This document shows, one piece after another, positions 24,540-33,850 of a stretch of 60,446 nucleotides of DNA. The position numbers and the translations under genes are program-made. The notes below the pieces were generated by a model. The model did no database searches and had not been told where the DNA came from. It saw only the letters and a list, made by a program, of their open reading frames with translations. Source of the stretch: Vreelandella rituensis (lineage in GTDB: Bacteria > Pseudomonadota > Gammaproteobacteria > Pseudomonadales > Halomonadaceae); assembly GCF_003336665.1 (NCBI RefSeq), contig NZ_QPIJ01000019.1, forward strand, positions 1 through 60,446, in the 5' to 3' direction. Numbering within the stretch: the stretch's first letter is position 1; every line of letters begins with the position of its first letter.

Positions 24540-26651
24540 TCACCATTTGCCATAGGTGCCTTCCTTCAGTCCATCGAACAGATTGGCGGCATTGTGCTCC
24601 TCGCCATCGTAAACCACGGTTTCATCACCGGTAAGTTCCAGTGTCTCACCGTTTTCCAGCTCGAATACATAGGTGGTGTTCTTGAGATCGTCCTCACGCA
24701 CCAGTACGCCCTGGAAGGCTTCAGGGTTGAAGCGGAAGGTGGTGCAACCCTTGAGACGGCTTTCGTAGGCCTGCAGATAAAGGCTCTCGAATTTCTCGAA
24801 AGGGAAATCCGTGGGTACGTTGACCGTCTTGGAAATCGCCGAGTCGATCCAGTTCTGTGACGCCGCCTGTACCGCCACATGCTGTTCCGGGGTCACCGAA
24901 TCGGCCGTGACGAAGTAATCCGGCAGATCGCTTTCCACCGCATCGCTGGCGATGAAGTGGCGATAGGCGGCCAGCTCGAACGACACGACTTCGACTTGCT
25001 CCTTGGTCTTCTTGCCGGACTGGATGATGTTGCGGAAATAGCGATGCGAGAACGAGGGCTCGATGCCGTTGGACGCATTGTTGCCCATCGACAGGCTGAT
25101 GGTACCGGTCGGGGCGATTGAGCTGTGGTGAGTGAATCGCGCGCCCTGCTCCGCCAGTGCCGCAACCAATTCCGGCTCGAGCTCGGCGATCTTGGCCATG
25201 TACTGGCTGTAGCGAGCGTGCAGGATGCGCCCCGGCACCTTGTCGCCAATTTCGTACCCGTCCTTGGCCAGCTGCGGGCGTTCGCGCATCATCTTGGCGG
25301 TAATGACGTGCTCTTCTTCCAGCACCGGTGCCATGCCCTTCTCGCGAGAAAGCTCCAGCGCCTGCTTCCAGCCTTCAATCGCCAGGTTGCGGCTGACTTC
25401 CTCGGTGAAAGCCAGCGACTGCGCAGAGCCGTAGGGAATCTTGAGCATGGTCAGGGTGGAGCCCAGGCCCAGAAAACCCATGCCATGACGACGCTTGGCT
25501 TCAATTTCACGCTGCTGCTGGGGCAAGGGCAGACCGGCAATTTCCACCACGTTATCCAGCATACGCGTGAAGATCGCCACTACCTTGCGGTAGCGGTCCC
25601 AGTCGAAACGCGGCTTCTTGCCAAAGGGGTCAATAACGAACTGGGTCAGGTTGATCGATCCAAGCAGACAAGCGCCTTCCGGCGGCAAGGGTTGCTCACC
25701 GCAAGGATTGGTGGCGCGAATGTCTTCGCAGAACCAGTTGTTGTTCATGCGATTGACCTGGTCGATCAGGATAAAGCCCGGCTCGGCGTAGTCGTAGGTG
25801 GAACGCATGATGGTATCCCACAATTCACGCGCCTTGATGACTTCGATGATACGGCAAGCCACCCGGCCTTCGTCGTCTAGGGTGTAACCATCCTCGATTA
25901 CCGGCCAGTCGCGGTAGATCAGGCCTTCCGCCTTGACGTCATCCTTCTCGCCGTGGTGCAGCGGGAAAGCCAGCGGCCAGTCGGTATCGTTCTTGACCGC
26001 TTCCATGAACTCGTCGGTGATCAACAAGCTCAGGTTGAACTGGCGCAGACGCCCGGCTTCGCGCTTGGCCTGGATGAACTCACGCACATCGGGATGGCCG
26101 ACATCGAAAGTGCCCATCTGGGCGCCACGGCGGCCACCGGCCGAAGCCACGGTGAAACACATCTTGTCGTAGATATCCATGAACGCCAAGGGGCCGTTGG
26201 TGCCGGCACCGGCGCCGAATACGAAGGCACCCTTGTGACGCAAGGTGGAAAAATCATAGCCGATACCGGCACCGGACTTCAGCGTCATGCCCGCATCCAC
26301 CACGCTATCCAGAATATCGCGCATGGAGTCGCGAATAGTGCGTGAAACGGTACAGTTGATCAGGCTGACCGCCGGCTTATAGTCTTCCGCGCCGGCATTG
26401 GATAAAATCCGCCCGGCAGGTATCGCGCCATGTTCCATCGCCCAGCGGAACTTGGGCAGCCACTCCTCCGCCTTGTCGCCTTCCACTGCGGCAAGGGCAC
26501 GCGCTACCCGCTCGAAGGTGCCGCCGACATCTTTGTCCACCGGCCGGCTATGGCGATCCTTGAGGCGATACTTGGCATCCCAGATTTCCCGCGACGGCCC
26601 TTGTAGCGGAACATCATGGGAGATCTTGCTGGCCTTGGTAGAGGTGCTCAT
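24540..26651 (-). CDS. nrdJa: adenosylcobalamin-dependent (class II) ribonucleotide reductase NrdJa
   Basis: 703 residues from ATG 26651, preceded by AAGGAG at nine bases. The frame extends to 26852, but that part is non-family leader. Family features are the substrate-site segment AEDYKPAVSLINCTVS, the NPCGEQPLPPEGACLLGSINL block carrying the active-site Cys and Glu, and SIAPTGTISLSMGNNASNGIEP. It reduces ribonucleotides to deoxyribonucleotides with a B12 radical, independent of oxygen. The C-terminal thiol tail is on the separate nrdJb. Two NrdR-like boxes lie upstream. I saw no cobalamin riboswitch. Confidence 0.9.
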   Translation of the reverse strand: MSTSTKASKISHDVPLQGPSREIWDAKYRLKDRHSRPVDKDVGGTFERVARALAAVEGDKAEEWLPKFRWAMEHGAIPAGRILSNAGAEDYKPAVSLINCTVSRTIRDSMRDILDSVVDAGMTLKSGAGIGYDFSTLRHKGAFVFGAGAGTNGPLAFMDIYDKMCFTVASAGGRRGAQMGTFDVGHPDVREFIQAKREAGRLRQFNLSLLITDEFMEAVKNDTDWPLAFPLHHGEKDDVKAEGLIYRDWPVIEDGYTLDDEGRVACRIIEVIKARELWDTIMRSTYDYAEPGFILIDQVNRMNNNWFCEDIRATNPCGEQPLPPEGACLLGSINLTQFVIDPFGKKPRFDWDRYRKVVAIFTRMLDNVVEIAGLPLPQQQREIEAKRRHGMGFLGLGSTLTMLKIPYGSAQSLAFTEEVSRNLAIEGWKQALELSREKGMAPVLEEEHVITAKMMRERPQLAKDGYEIGDKVPGRILHARYSQYMAKIAELEPELVAALAEQGARFTHHSSIAPTGTISLSMGNNASNGIEPSFSHRYFRNIIQSGKKTKEQVEVVSFELAAYRHFIASDAVESDLPDYFVTADSVTPEQHVAVQAASQNWIDSAISKTVNVPTDFPFEKFESLYLQAYESRLKGCTTFRFNPEAFQGVLVREDDLKNTTYVFELENGETLELTGDETVVYDGEEHNAANLFDGLKEGTYGKW

Positions 26652-26739
26652 GTCGCGGGACTCCTTCACAGCGAGACGGAATTGGTGACCGGAAATGCGG
26701 CGATTATACGGACTGCACGGATGAAGTATAGACTTGACT

Positions 26740-26786
26740 TTCCACCATATGGGCCATTTTTTATATAATCTTCTACCATATGTAGA
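26740..26786 (-). promoter_or_regulatory. tandem NrdR-like boxes upstream of nrdJa
   Basis: ACCATATG occurs at 26744-26751 and 26775-26782, exactly 31 bp apart, the centre spacing of paired NrdR boxes in enterobacteria. The second copy (CCATATGTAG) fits 8 of 10 core positions of CwAtATaTwG; the first is weaker. A minus-strand TATATAA-type -10 lies between them, so binding would block it. This predicts repression by NrdR when dATP is high. Confidence 0.5.
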
Positions 26787-26861
26787 CACTCGCAAGGAAA
26801 ACAGCATCTTAGCTTTTTTCCTTGTCTCAGCCGTTATAGGCTGGCATTTCACTATCAGTCG

Positions 26862-27464
26862 ATGTATCAGCTAATGCGTTCAATTTGCCATTTCCCTTCC
26901 CGTTTCCTCCTCGCCGTCGGTCTGAGCCTGGCGCTGGGTACTTCTGTGCATGGCGCCACTTTCAATATTGAAGACAGCGTTCAGCATATGCATTGGCAAT
27001 CGATGAGCTTGGTGCTTGGCGATGAACGTCACTTTCGCGCCGTGGAAACCCACAGCTATTCCGATGCTTCCCTGAGCCTCAATGCCACCGCGGGTGTCTG
27101 TGATCTACCCTGGCTGGAGATGCGCGTGGAGCTCGATGAGCGTCAGGGGAAAAGCCGTGCGGTGAACCTGGTGCCGGCGCGCCTACGCGTGGATGAGGCC
27201 ATTCGCCACGAGAGCATGGCGGAGTTCATCACCGAGCGCGGAGACAGCGGTTTTTATACGCACTTTTATCTGAACGATGTGACGTCACTTATCGAGGAAA
27301 TGCGCGAGGGAGACGCTTTTTATCTAGGCTTCGAACAAGGAGAACAAGCGCCCTGGTACATGACCTTCAGCCTTCAGGGCGCAGAGGCTGCCATTGAGCG
27401 CATGCAAGCGGCCTGTCATGCCAACACCAACGCCTCGATCGGCACCGGGCGTGAAAACAGATAG
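26862..27464 (+). CDS. secreted protein of unknown function
   Basis: 200 residues (or 196 from the second ATG at 26874). An N-terminal signal peptide (FLLAVGLSLALGTSVHG) is probably cut before ATFNIED. The mature part is mixed and weakly acidic with two cysteines (GVCDLPW, AACHAN), which could form a disulfide. No lipobox or known domain is recognised. It is divergent from nrdJa, and its 3' end overlaps the convergent GGDEF-EAL gene by 49 bp, so the two transcripts are antisense at their tails. No RBS of note. Confidence 0.6.
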   Translation: MYQLMRSICHFPSRFLLAVGLSLALGTSVHGATFNIEDSVQHMHWQSMSLVLGDERHFRAVETHSYSDASLSLNATAGVCDLPWLEMRVELDERQGKSRAVNLVPARLRVDEAIRHESMAEFITERGDSGFYTHFYLNDVTSLIEEMREGDAFYLGFEQGEQAPWYMTFSLQGAEAAIERMQAACHANTNASIGTGRENR

Positions 27465-30160
27465 CCTTGATATGCCATGCAGCCATGCTCATAAAGCCAT
27501 TGGCGATGCGCCTGGGTCTCCACCCCTTCAGCGATCACGTCCAGCTCCAGGCTTTGCGCCAAGGCAATGACGGTACGCACGATGGCCTCATCAATGGGAT
27601 CATCCAGCACATCACGCACAAACGACTGGTCGATCTTGAGTTGATCCAGAGGCAATCGCTTGAGATAAGCCAGCGAGGAATAACCGGTACCGAAGTCGTC
27701 CAGAGAGAAGCAAATCCCCTCATTTCGCAGCGTGACCATGCGGGCTCGCACCGTATCGACTTCTTCCATGAACAAGCTTTCGGTCACTTCCAGTTTCAAC
27801 CGGTGAGGGTTCGCACCCGTATGCGCGAGAATATTGAGTACCTCTTCAACGAAACCGGCCTGACGAAACTGATTGGGGCTGACGTTGACGGCAATACTCA
27901 ATCCTTCAGTGGCCGGGGAGCGAGCCCATAATGCCAATTGCCGGCAGGCGGTTTTCAGCACCCAGGCACCAATGGGCGTGATCAGGTTGTTTTCTTCGGC
28001 CAAGGGAATGAATTCAGCCGGCGACACCATCCCGCGAACCGGATGGTCCCAACGCAGCAGTGCTTCCACGCCGACCACCACCCCTTGAGCATTCACCTGA
28101 CTCTGATAGTACAGGCGGAATTCCTGGTTCTCCAAGGCCTGGCGAAGGTCGTTCTCCAACCGGGCTCGATCCACCACCAAGGCTTGCATGGCCGTATCAA
28201 AAAAACGCAGGGCATTGCGCCCGGCGAACTTGGCTTGATACATCGCCAGATCCGCCTGCTGGAGAATATCACTGACGCTAACGTCCCTACCGGTAAATAA
28301 GGTAATACCGATGCTGCCGGTCACCTGCAGCACATGTTCCTGCACATCGAATGGCGCCATCAGCGACATCAACAACTTATTGGCGATAATTTCGGCATGC
28401 GGTGCCGCAAGCGCTAGATCACCTCCCAGCTCGTGCAACATCACCACGAATTCATCGCCCCCCAGACGGGCCACGGTGTCACCGTCACGCACGATCTGCT
28501 CGAGACGTCGCGCCACACCTTGCAGCAACGCATCGCCCAGGTAATGCCCGAGGCTATCGTTGATGGTCTTGAAATTATCCAGATCGATGAACATGACGGC
28601 AGTGTAGTGCCCGTCTCGCTGCGTATCCTTGAGCGCGGCCTCCAGGCGGTCGATCAGCAGGCGACGATTAGGCAAGCCGGTAAGGGCATCATAAAATGCC
28701 AGCTGATGAATTTCCTTTTCGGCGGCCTTGCGCTGGGTAATATCGCTCAGCGTGGCCACGTAATTAGCAATGGCACCGGCGTCATTACGCACCACGCTGA
28801 TGGTCAACCATTGGGGATATATTTCACCGTTCTTGCGCCGGTTCCATACTTCGCCTTGCCAGCTATCCTTTGCTTTCAAGCGCTGCCATATAGTGCGATA
28901 GAAGGCGGCATCGTGACGCCCGGAACTCAAGAATCGAGGGTTGCATCCAAGCACTTCCTCGGCAGCGTAACCGGTAATCGTGGTGAAGGTGGCATTGACC
29001 TGAACGATACGGTTCTCTGCATCGGAAATGAACATACCCAAATGCGTTTCAAACGCCATGGCGGCGATCTTAAGCTGGGCGGCTTCCAATTCACTGGCCT
29101 GCTGTGCCTGAAGCTGGGTCTCCATCTCCATGGCCAGGCGGTTGCGGTGTTGACGCAGTTCCTGTTCCGCGGCATGCAGATGACGGTAATGGCGCATTCC
29201 CACCGCCCCCATTACCACTAATGCCAACCAGCCCGCCATCAACGCCCAGAATCGCCGCCACCAATCATTCAAATAAAAGGCGGTGTCCGTACCGGCAATC
29301 ACTACCCAAGGGGCATTTTCCAACTTACGCGCGCTGTAAAGCCGATGCACTCCATCCACTGGCGAGTCCCTGACCCAGCTTCCACGAATATCGCTTCCCG
29401 ACAGAAATGCGAGTAATTGCGGGGTACGCACTTCCGTCCCCAACGCTATGCTCGCGGCAGTTCCCGCTTGTGCACGCCGTGCCAACACCCGAGGTTTGGC
29501 ATCTACCAATCCCAGGCTGGTGCCTTCATTCAATGTCAGGCGCTCCAGCATGTCGGCAAATAGAGAAGGGTGAAGTCGCGCCAAGGCCAGCCCTTGCAAT
29601 TCCCCTTCAGGGCTTTCCAGACGTAAGGCGTGTAAGAGGCGCAAGTCTCCTGATGCGGTTTCGGATGCATACAACCCGGAAATCGCCTCCAATACAGGGG
29701 CATTGGGTCTTAACAAAGGAGTGAAAAAATCGTACTGATCAAGTTCGATGTGCGTCGCCGACGAAGAGAACGTCGACGCGATAATCCGCCCGGAGGGTGA
29801 CACCAGGGCGACTTCCTCCCAGAATTCCAGACTGTCGCGACGGCGAACCAGCAGCGTCGCCAATGCGTCGGCATTGATGCTGCCCGGTTGCGTCTGCGTC
29901 AGGTCGTAAAGTTCTTTTATTCCTCGCAGTGAATGTGCCGAGGCAATCAAGGTACTGTCCACCCATTGGGCCACCATGTCTGCGCTTGCCACGCTACGTG
30001 ATTGCGCCCCACGCTGCTCTTCACCATGGTGTTTATGCATTTCCCAACCCAGCAGGCACAATAATAACAAGCCAATCACAAACCCTGTAAAGCTGGCTTG
30101 GGAGGGCGATATTCGCCACTTCATGGCAGGGATTGACTGTACCGGACCGACTACACTCAC
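27416..30160 (-). CDS. membrane-bound sensor with PAS, GGDEF and EAL domains (c-di-GMP turnover)
   Basis: 914 residues from a GTG start, with AGGAGG seven bases upstream. TM1 is at ~25-42 and a periplasmic cache-like sensor spans ~45-290. TM2 is near 305-325, then a coiled linker and PAS (~370-480). GGDEF (VARLGGDEFVV) has the inhibitory RxxD five residues before it. The EAL domain has GVEALLRW, DDFGTGYSSL and KIDQSFV. Both catalytic domains look intact, so it could make and degrade c-di-GMP in response to a periplasmic ligand. It lies just downstream of a second cyclase and near the flagellar locus. Confidence 0.88.
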   Translation of the reverse strand: MSVVGPVQSIPAMKWRISPSQASFTGFVIGLLLLCLLGWEMHKHHGEEQRGAQSRSVASADMVAQWVDSTLIASAHSLRGIKELYDLTQTQPGSINADALATLLVRRRDSLEFWEEVALVSPSGRIIASTFSSSATHIELDQYDFFTPLLRPNAPVLEAISGLYASETASGDLRLLHALRLESPEGELQGLALARLHPSLFADMLERLTLNEGTSLGLVDAKPRVLARRAQAGTAASIALGTEVRTPQLLAFLSGSDIRGSWVRDSPVDGVHRLYSARKLENAPWVVIAGTDTAFYLNDWWRRFWALMAGWLALVVMGAVGMRHYRHLHAAEQELRQHRNRLAMEMETQLQAQQASELEAAQLKIAAMAFETHLGMFISDAENRIVQVNATFTTITGYAAEEVLGCNPRFLSSGRHDAAFYRTIWQRLKAKDSWQGEVWNRRKNGEIYPQWLTISVVRNDAGAIANYVATLSDITQRKAAEKEIHQLAFYDALTGLPNRRLLIDRLEAALKDTQRDGHYTAVMFIDLDNFKTINDSLGHYLGDALLQGVARRLEQIVRDGDTVARLGGDEFVVMLHELGGDLALAAPHAEIIANKLLMSLMAPFDVQEHVLQVTGSIGITLFTGRDVSVSDILQQADLAMYQAKFAGRNALRFFDTAMQALVVDRARLENDLRQALENQEFRLYYQSQVNAQGVVVGVEALLRWDHPVRGMVSPAEFIPLAEENNLITPIGAWVLKTACRQLALWARSPATEGLSIAVNVSPNQFRQAGFVEEVLNILAHTGANPHRLKLEVTESLFMEEVDTVRARMVTLRNEGICFSLDDFGTGYSSLAYLKRLPLDQLKIDQSFVRDVLDDPIDEAIVRTVIALAQSLELDVIAEGVETQAHRQWLYEHGCMAYQGYLFSRPVPIEALVLA

Positions 30161-30204
30161 GCCTTACCCTCCTTAACGACACCAAACAAGACGGCCATTT
30201 CCGT

Positions 30205-32274
30205 TCAAGGTGCCTTGGCGCCAGGCTCAAGGTCTGTTCCCTGTGCAAGTTCTACCCGGTTACGTCCGCTACGCTTGGCTCGGTACATAGCGGCATCCGC
30301 TCGCCCTATCATCGTCTTGCATGAATCTCCGGCATGCCAGTCCGCCAATCCGATGCTGACCGTAATCGATTGTTCAAGTCCTGTCACCTCCAGTGACGCA
30401 ATCAAGGTCCGAAGTCTCTCGGCCAACCCCACTGCAGCTTCCAGATCCGAGTGGGTGGCAAGCACGATGAACTCCTCCCCTCCCCATCGCCCCAAATGGT
30501 CACAGCCCCGTAATGAGCCTTCCACGAGGGCGGCAAGCGCCACCAGCACGTCATCACCCAAGGCATGGCCATAGGTGTCGTTAATAGCTTTGAAGTTATC
30601 CACATCAAACAGCAACAGGCAAAACGGCGTACCGTAACGCTGGGCAGCAACCAACTCTGCATCAATTGCCTGTTCAATGCGGTAGCGGTTCCACACCTGG
30701 GTCAAGGGGTCAAAGTGCGCCAGCTGCTCCAGCCGCTGATTGGCTTTCGCCAGGGCTTGTCGCTCGGTTTGCAAATGAGCATTCAAGGTGCTGATTTCAT
30801 AAGCGGAAATAGCCAGGGTCAAGTCTTCACCCAGGTCTACGGCAGCTAGTCGCTCAACGCGTTGCCAGGCTTCACTCTTGCCTACCACTTCTTCACGCCA
30901 AGCCGCAGAGCGCGCCAGATCGGTCGACATCATGAACTGTCCGGATGCCTCGGTAGGCTGCATCGCCCAATACAGTGTTTCCACCTGTTCAGGTCGAAAA
31001 AATACCAGCCAAGTGCGCTGAGATGGGTTCATGGCCAGCGGTATTGCCATCGCGCCACAATGGTTGCCCAAGGGTAGCGTCCTGGCCACGGGGTCATTAC
31101 GAAGATTTCGGCTACACCAGGGCCGATTATGGGCGTGTGCTGTTTCCAGCCGTGCGGTCAATTGTTCGATGACGGCACTAGCGGGCACCTTGCCGGTACT
31201 GATAACTTTGCCATTGATACACAAGGCCACTCCGGTGGAGCGAAATAGTTCCAGCCAGGTAGCTGCCTGCTGCTGCAATAATTGTGCGGGGCTGTAGGGC
31301 TCTTCCTGAGGGGCGGGCAGTGCCAGGCTATCCTGCACTCTTTCTAGATAACGGGCTTCCTGGCGGGCACGCAATAGCAGAAGACGCTGCGTAGCCATTT
31401 GCACCAAGGCGCGTACCGCATCGCGTATCGAAGGCGGGACCGGATGAGGGGTGGCCGAATGACAGATCACCAGGCCCCACAAGCCGGCATCTCCCTGCAT
31501 GGCCAGGCTTAACGAGCCCCGAACGCCCATACGGGCCAGATACGCTTGACGCTCAGGTGCCGGGGCACGCAGCAGACTTCCCATTACATCGACATTGATG
31601 CCGCTCGTGCTGGGAAGCAAGGTTACCGGCGGCGCCTGAGCATCGGTAATTTTTCGTACGGGTGTGCGCTCATAGCTGCGCCGTAGACTCAATGGAAAGT
31701 CGCTGGCGGGAAAGCGCTGCCCCAGCAACCCAGGCAACTTTCCGGATGAGGCTTGTGCCAGCATCAGGCCGTGCCAGTCACTATCGAAGTGGCACACCAC
31801 CACGCGATCATGTCCGGTAAGTTGTCGAATGGCATGTACCAGACTATCGAGCAAAGCCTCCTGGTGAGGCGCCTCGGCAAGCTGCATCAGGCTCTCATTG
31901 ACCGTGCCCAACAGACGGCGTTTACTCGAGGTATGAAGAGGTTCCAGCTCGGCCAGGACATGATCGCCACTGCGCAGGGCATTAAGCTGAAAACGTCGGC
32001 GTCTACCTTGTACGAGACGAGAAAATGCCAGGGGTCCGGGTAAGCGCGGCGCGCCCCGCATTTCATCTTCCACACGCTTGGCCAATCGTTTACCGAGTAG
32101 CGTAGCAACGCTATCTTCCGTTTTGCCCGACCACTCAAGACCGGTCAATTCCGTCAGATTGGCACTGACCTGACATACCCGACGACAGCTAGCATCCAAC
32201 ACCAGCATGGCACCACATGGCTGCAGCCGTGGCGACGATTTCGATAGCGCGATGTTGTCAGGCAATGTTTTCAA
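30205..32274 (-). CDS. phytochrome-like (PAS2-GAF-PHY) diguanylate cyclase lacking bilin ligands
   Basis: 689 residues. The PAS2-like N-terminus reads LQPCGAMLVLD (usually IQPHGALL). The GAF domain has FPASDFP (189-194) and MGVRGSLSLAM, the PHY-like region has WREEVVGKSEAW, and the C-terminal GGDEF is RWGGEEFIVL with RxxD five residues upstream. No Cys precedes the LQP segment, where bacteriophytochromes attach biliverdin. The conserved His of the SPxHxxYL motif is Arg242, although Asp192 is kept. The cyclase looks active while the light input looks lost. The TTG start overlaps the motD-like stop; a second TTG lies three codons on. Confidence 0.8.
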   Translation of the reverse strand: MKTLPDNIALSKSSPRLQPCGAMLVLDASCRRVCQVSANLTELTGLEWSGKTEDSVATLLGKRLAKRVEDEMRGAPRLPGPLAFSRLVQGRRRRFQLNALRSGDHVLAELEPLHTSSKRRLLGTVNESLMQLAEAPHQEALLDSLVHAIRQLTGHDRVVVCHFDSDWHGLMLAQASSGKLPGLLGQRFPASDFPLSLRRSYERTPVRKITDAQAPPVTLLPSTSGINVDVMGSLLRAPAPERQAYLARMGVRGSLSLAMQGDAGLWGLVICHSATPHPVPPSIRDAVRALVQMATQRLLLLRARQEARYLERVQDSLALPAPQEEPYSPAQLLQQQAATWLELFRSTGVALCINGKVISTGKVPASAVIEQLTARLETAHAHNRPWCSRNLRNDPVARTLPLGNHCGAMAIPLAMNPSQRTWLVFFRPEQVETLYWAMQPTEASGQFMMSTDLARSAAWREEVVGKSEAWQRVERLAAVDLGEDLTLAISAYEISTLNAHLQTERQALAKANQRLEQLAHFDPLTQVWNRYRIEQAIDAELVAAQRYGTPFCLLLFDVDNFKAINDTYGHALGDDVLVALAALVEGSLRGCDHLGRWGGEEFIVLATHSDLEAAVGLAERLRTLIASLEVTGLEQSITVSIGLADWHAGDSCKTMIGRADAAMYRAKRSGRNRVELAQGTDLEPGAKAP

Positions 32275-32936
32275 CTCCCCAGCACTTGACGCAGCAGCAA
32301 CTCGACGCGGCGATTGGCCGCGCGACCTTCAGACATGGCATTGTCTTGCATCGGCTGGGTATCGGCGTAACCCACGGCACGCATACGGTTGACGTCCATG
32401 CCTTCCCCTTCGAGATGCCGTAACACCGCAATCGCTCGGGCGGCGGATAATTCCCAGTTGGATGGGAAACGTGCAGTGGAAATCGGGATATTGTCGGTAT
32501 GGCCTTCAATGGAAATCTGACCCTCGAATGACTCAAGCACCTCGACCAGGCTGCCGATCACGCCTCGCCCCTGGCTGGTCAACTGTGCCTGACCGCTGGC
32601 GAACAAGAGGCTGTCATCGATGCGTAACGTCACCCCTTCACGGCCTTGATCGACACTCACGCCGGGGATGCTCAGCCCGGAAAATTGCGGCTGGATACCA
32701 TCATGACGCGGCATGATGCCGGTCGAACGCTGTGCCAGCGGGCTAGTCGGCACGGCGCCTCCCGGCGTTATCTGATCCTTCGCTGCCTCGCCACTGCCCG
32801 CCGGTGTCAGCGCCAGCAGGAGCACGAACAAGGTGATCAGTAAAGTGAGCACATCGAGGTAGCTGGTCAACCAGCCTTCATCGTCACTGCCCATGCCGGC
32901 AGGTTCCAGTGTCTGCCGCGTATCATGATCCAGCAT
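32271..32936 (-). CDS. motD: MotB-family stator subunit (PomB/MotD type)
   Basis: 221 residues, shorter than MotB (~300). A single TM segment (WLTSYLDVLTLLITLFVLLLA) carries the ion-binding Asp. A short plug/linker follows, then an OmpA-like peptidoglycan-binding domain with GHTDNIP and ARAIAVLRHL, and NRRVELLL at the end. With the adjacent MotA-like gene it forms a second stator. The symbol follows the Pseudomonas MotCD nomenclature. Whether it carries sodium or protons cannot be read from the sequence. Confidence 0.8.
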   Translation of the reverse strand: MLDHDTRQTLEPAGMGSDDEGWLTSYLDVLTLLITLFVLLLALTPAGSGEAAKDQITPGGAVPTSPLAQRSTGIMPRHDGIQPQFSGLSIPGVSVDQGREGVTLRIDDSLLFASGQAQLTSQGRGVIGSLVEVLESFEGQISIEGHTDNIPISTARFPSNWELSAARAIAVLRHLEGEGMDVNRMRAVGYADTQPMQDNAMSEGRAANRRVELLLRQVLGS

Positions 32937-32944
32937 GAGCGGCG

Positions 32945-33751
32945 CTACCCTTTGCTAGTGGCAGGTTTCGAGGGCGCCTTTCTCTCGCGGATTTCATCAT
33001 GAAAGTCGGCGACGAAGGAATTGAGCGTTTCCTCGATGAAGGAAGGTAGACGGCGCTTGGTGATCAGCGAAATACCTTCCATTACCATGTTCATGGTAAT
33101 CAGTCGATCTTCGGTACGCCGTTCCAGTTTGACCGCGATGGGCTTGAAAATCAGGTTGGCCAGCAAGATGCCATAGAAAGTGGTCAGCAATGCCACGGCC
33201 ATGCGTGGACCGATAATTTCCAGGTCACCGGCATCCATGACTTCCAGCATATTTACCAGGCCAACCAGGGTACCGATCATGCCGAAGGCGGGCGCATAGG
33301 TGGCCATGGTACGAAATACCTGCGCCTGGGCATGCTCGCGAGCTTTCAACCGAGCGATACGCCAGCGCATCAGGTCGAATATTTCGTCTTCCTTGGTGTT
33401 GGCAATGACTAGCTGGATACCGGTACGCAGAAAGGGGTTGCGTGTGTCTTCCAAAGCAGCCTCGACCGCCCGTACATCCCCTTTGAACCACAACCGGGAC
33501 ATATCGACGAGTTCCTTGATGTCATCGCGCACATAGGTGTTCTCGCGACGGAATACGATGCCCACCAGTCGCACCACATGCAGCACTTCCTTGAGTGGAT
33601 AGCTGATGAAAGTGGCGGCCAGGGTGCCGGTGAGCACAATCGCAAGCCCCGGAAGATTAAGAAAGCTCTCGGGTGATTCCGCAGTAAAGAACAGGACGCT
33701 AACCAGCAGCCCTATGCTGGCAAACATGCCTATCAGCGTCGAAGGATTCAT
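32945..33751 (-). CDS. motC: MotA-family stator subunit (PomA/MotC type)
   Basis: 268 residues. ATG 33751 has AAGGAG six bases upstream. It has four TM segments, with the signature block MATYAPAFGMIGTLVGLVNM (TM3) and ALLTTFYGILLANLIFKPIA (TM4). A cytoplasmic loop holds charged residues that meet FliG. It resembles PomA/MotC rather than E. coli MotA, while a second MotAB pair lies at 50956-52775. Dual stators are common in marine or halophilic bacteria. It is followed after 8 bp by its MotB partner. Confidence 0.82.
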   Translation of the reverse strand: MNPSTLIGMFASIGLLVSVLFFTAESPESFLNLPGLAIVLTGTLAATFISYPLKEVLHVVRLVGIVFRRENTYVRDDIKELVDMSRLWFKGDVRAVEAALEDTRNPFLRTGIQLVIANTKEDEIFDLMRWRIARLKAREHAQAQVFRTMATYAPAFGMIGTLVGLVNMLEVMDAGDLEIIGPRMAVALLTTFYGILLANLIFKPIAVKLERRTEDRLITMNMVMEGISLITKRRLPSFIEETLNSFVADFHDEIRERKAPSKPATSKG

Positions 33752-33850
33752 CAACGGCTCCTTGCCGGTCTCAAGTTAATCGAAGACGTTGTGCCAACAG
33801 CGCACCGCCATCAATGCACAATACGTGGTTCAAATAGCGACGAGTTCATC

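Noticed and set aside
26652..26861. Cobalamin riboswitch upstream of the B12-dependent reductase
   Set aside because: No B12-box (GCCACTG-type) or long structured leader is visible; the region is explained by NrdR-like repeats and promoter elements.
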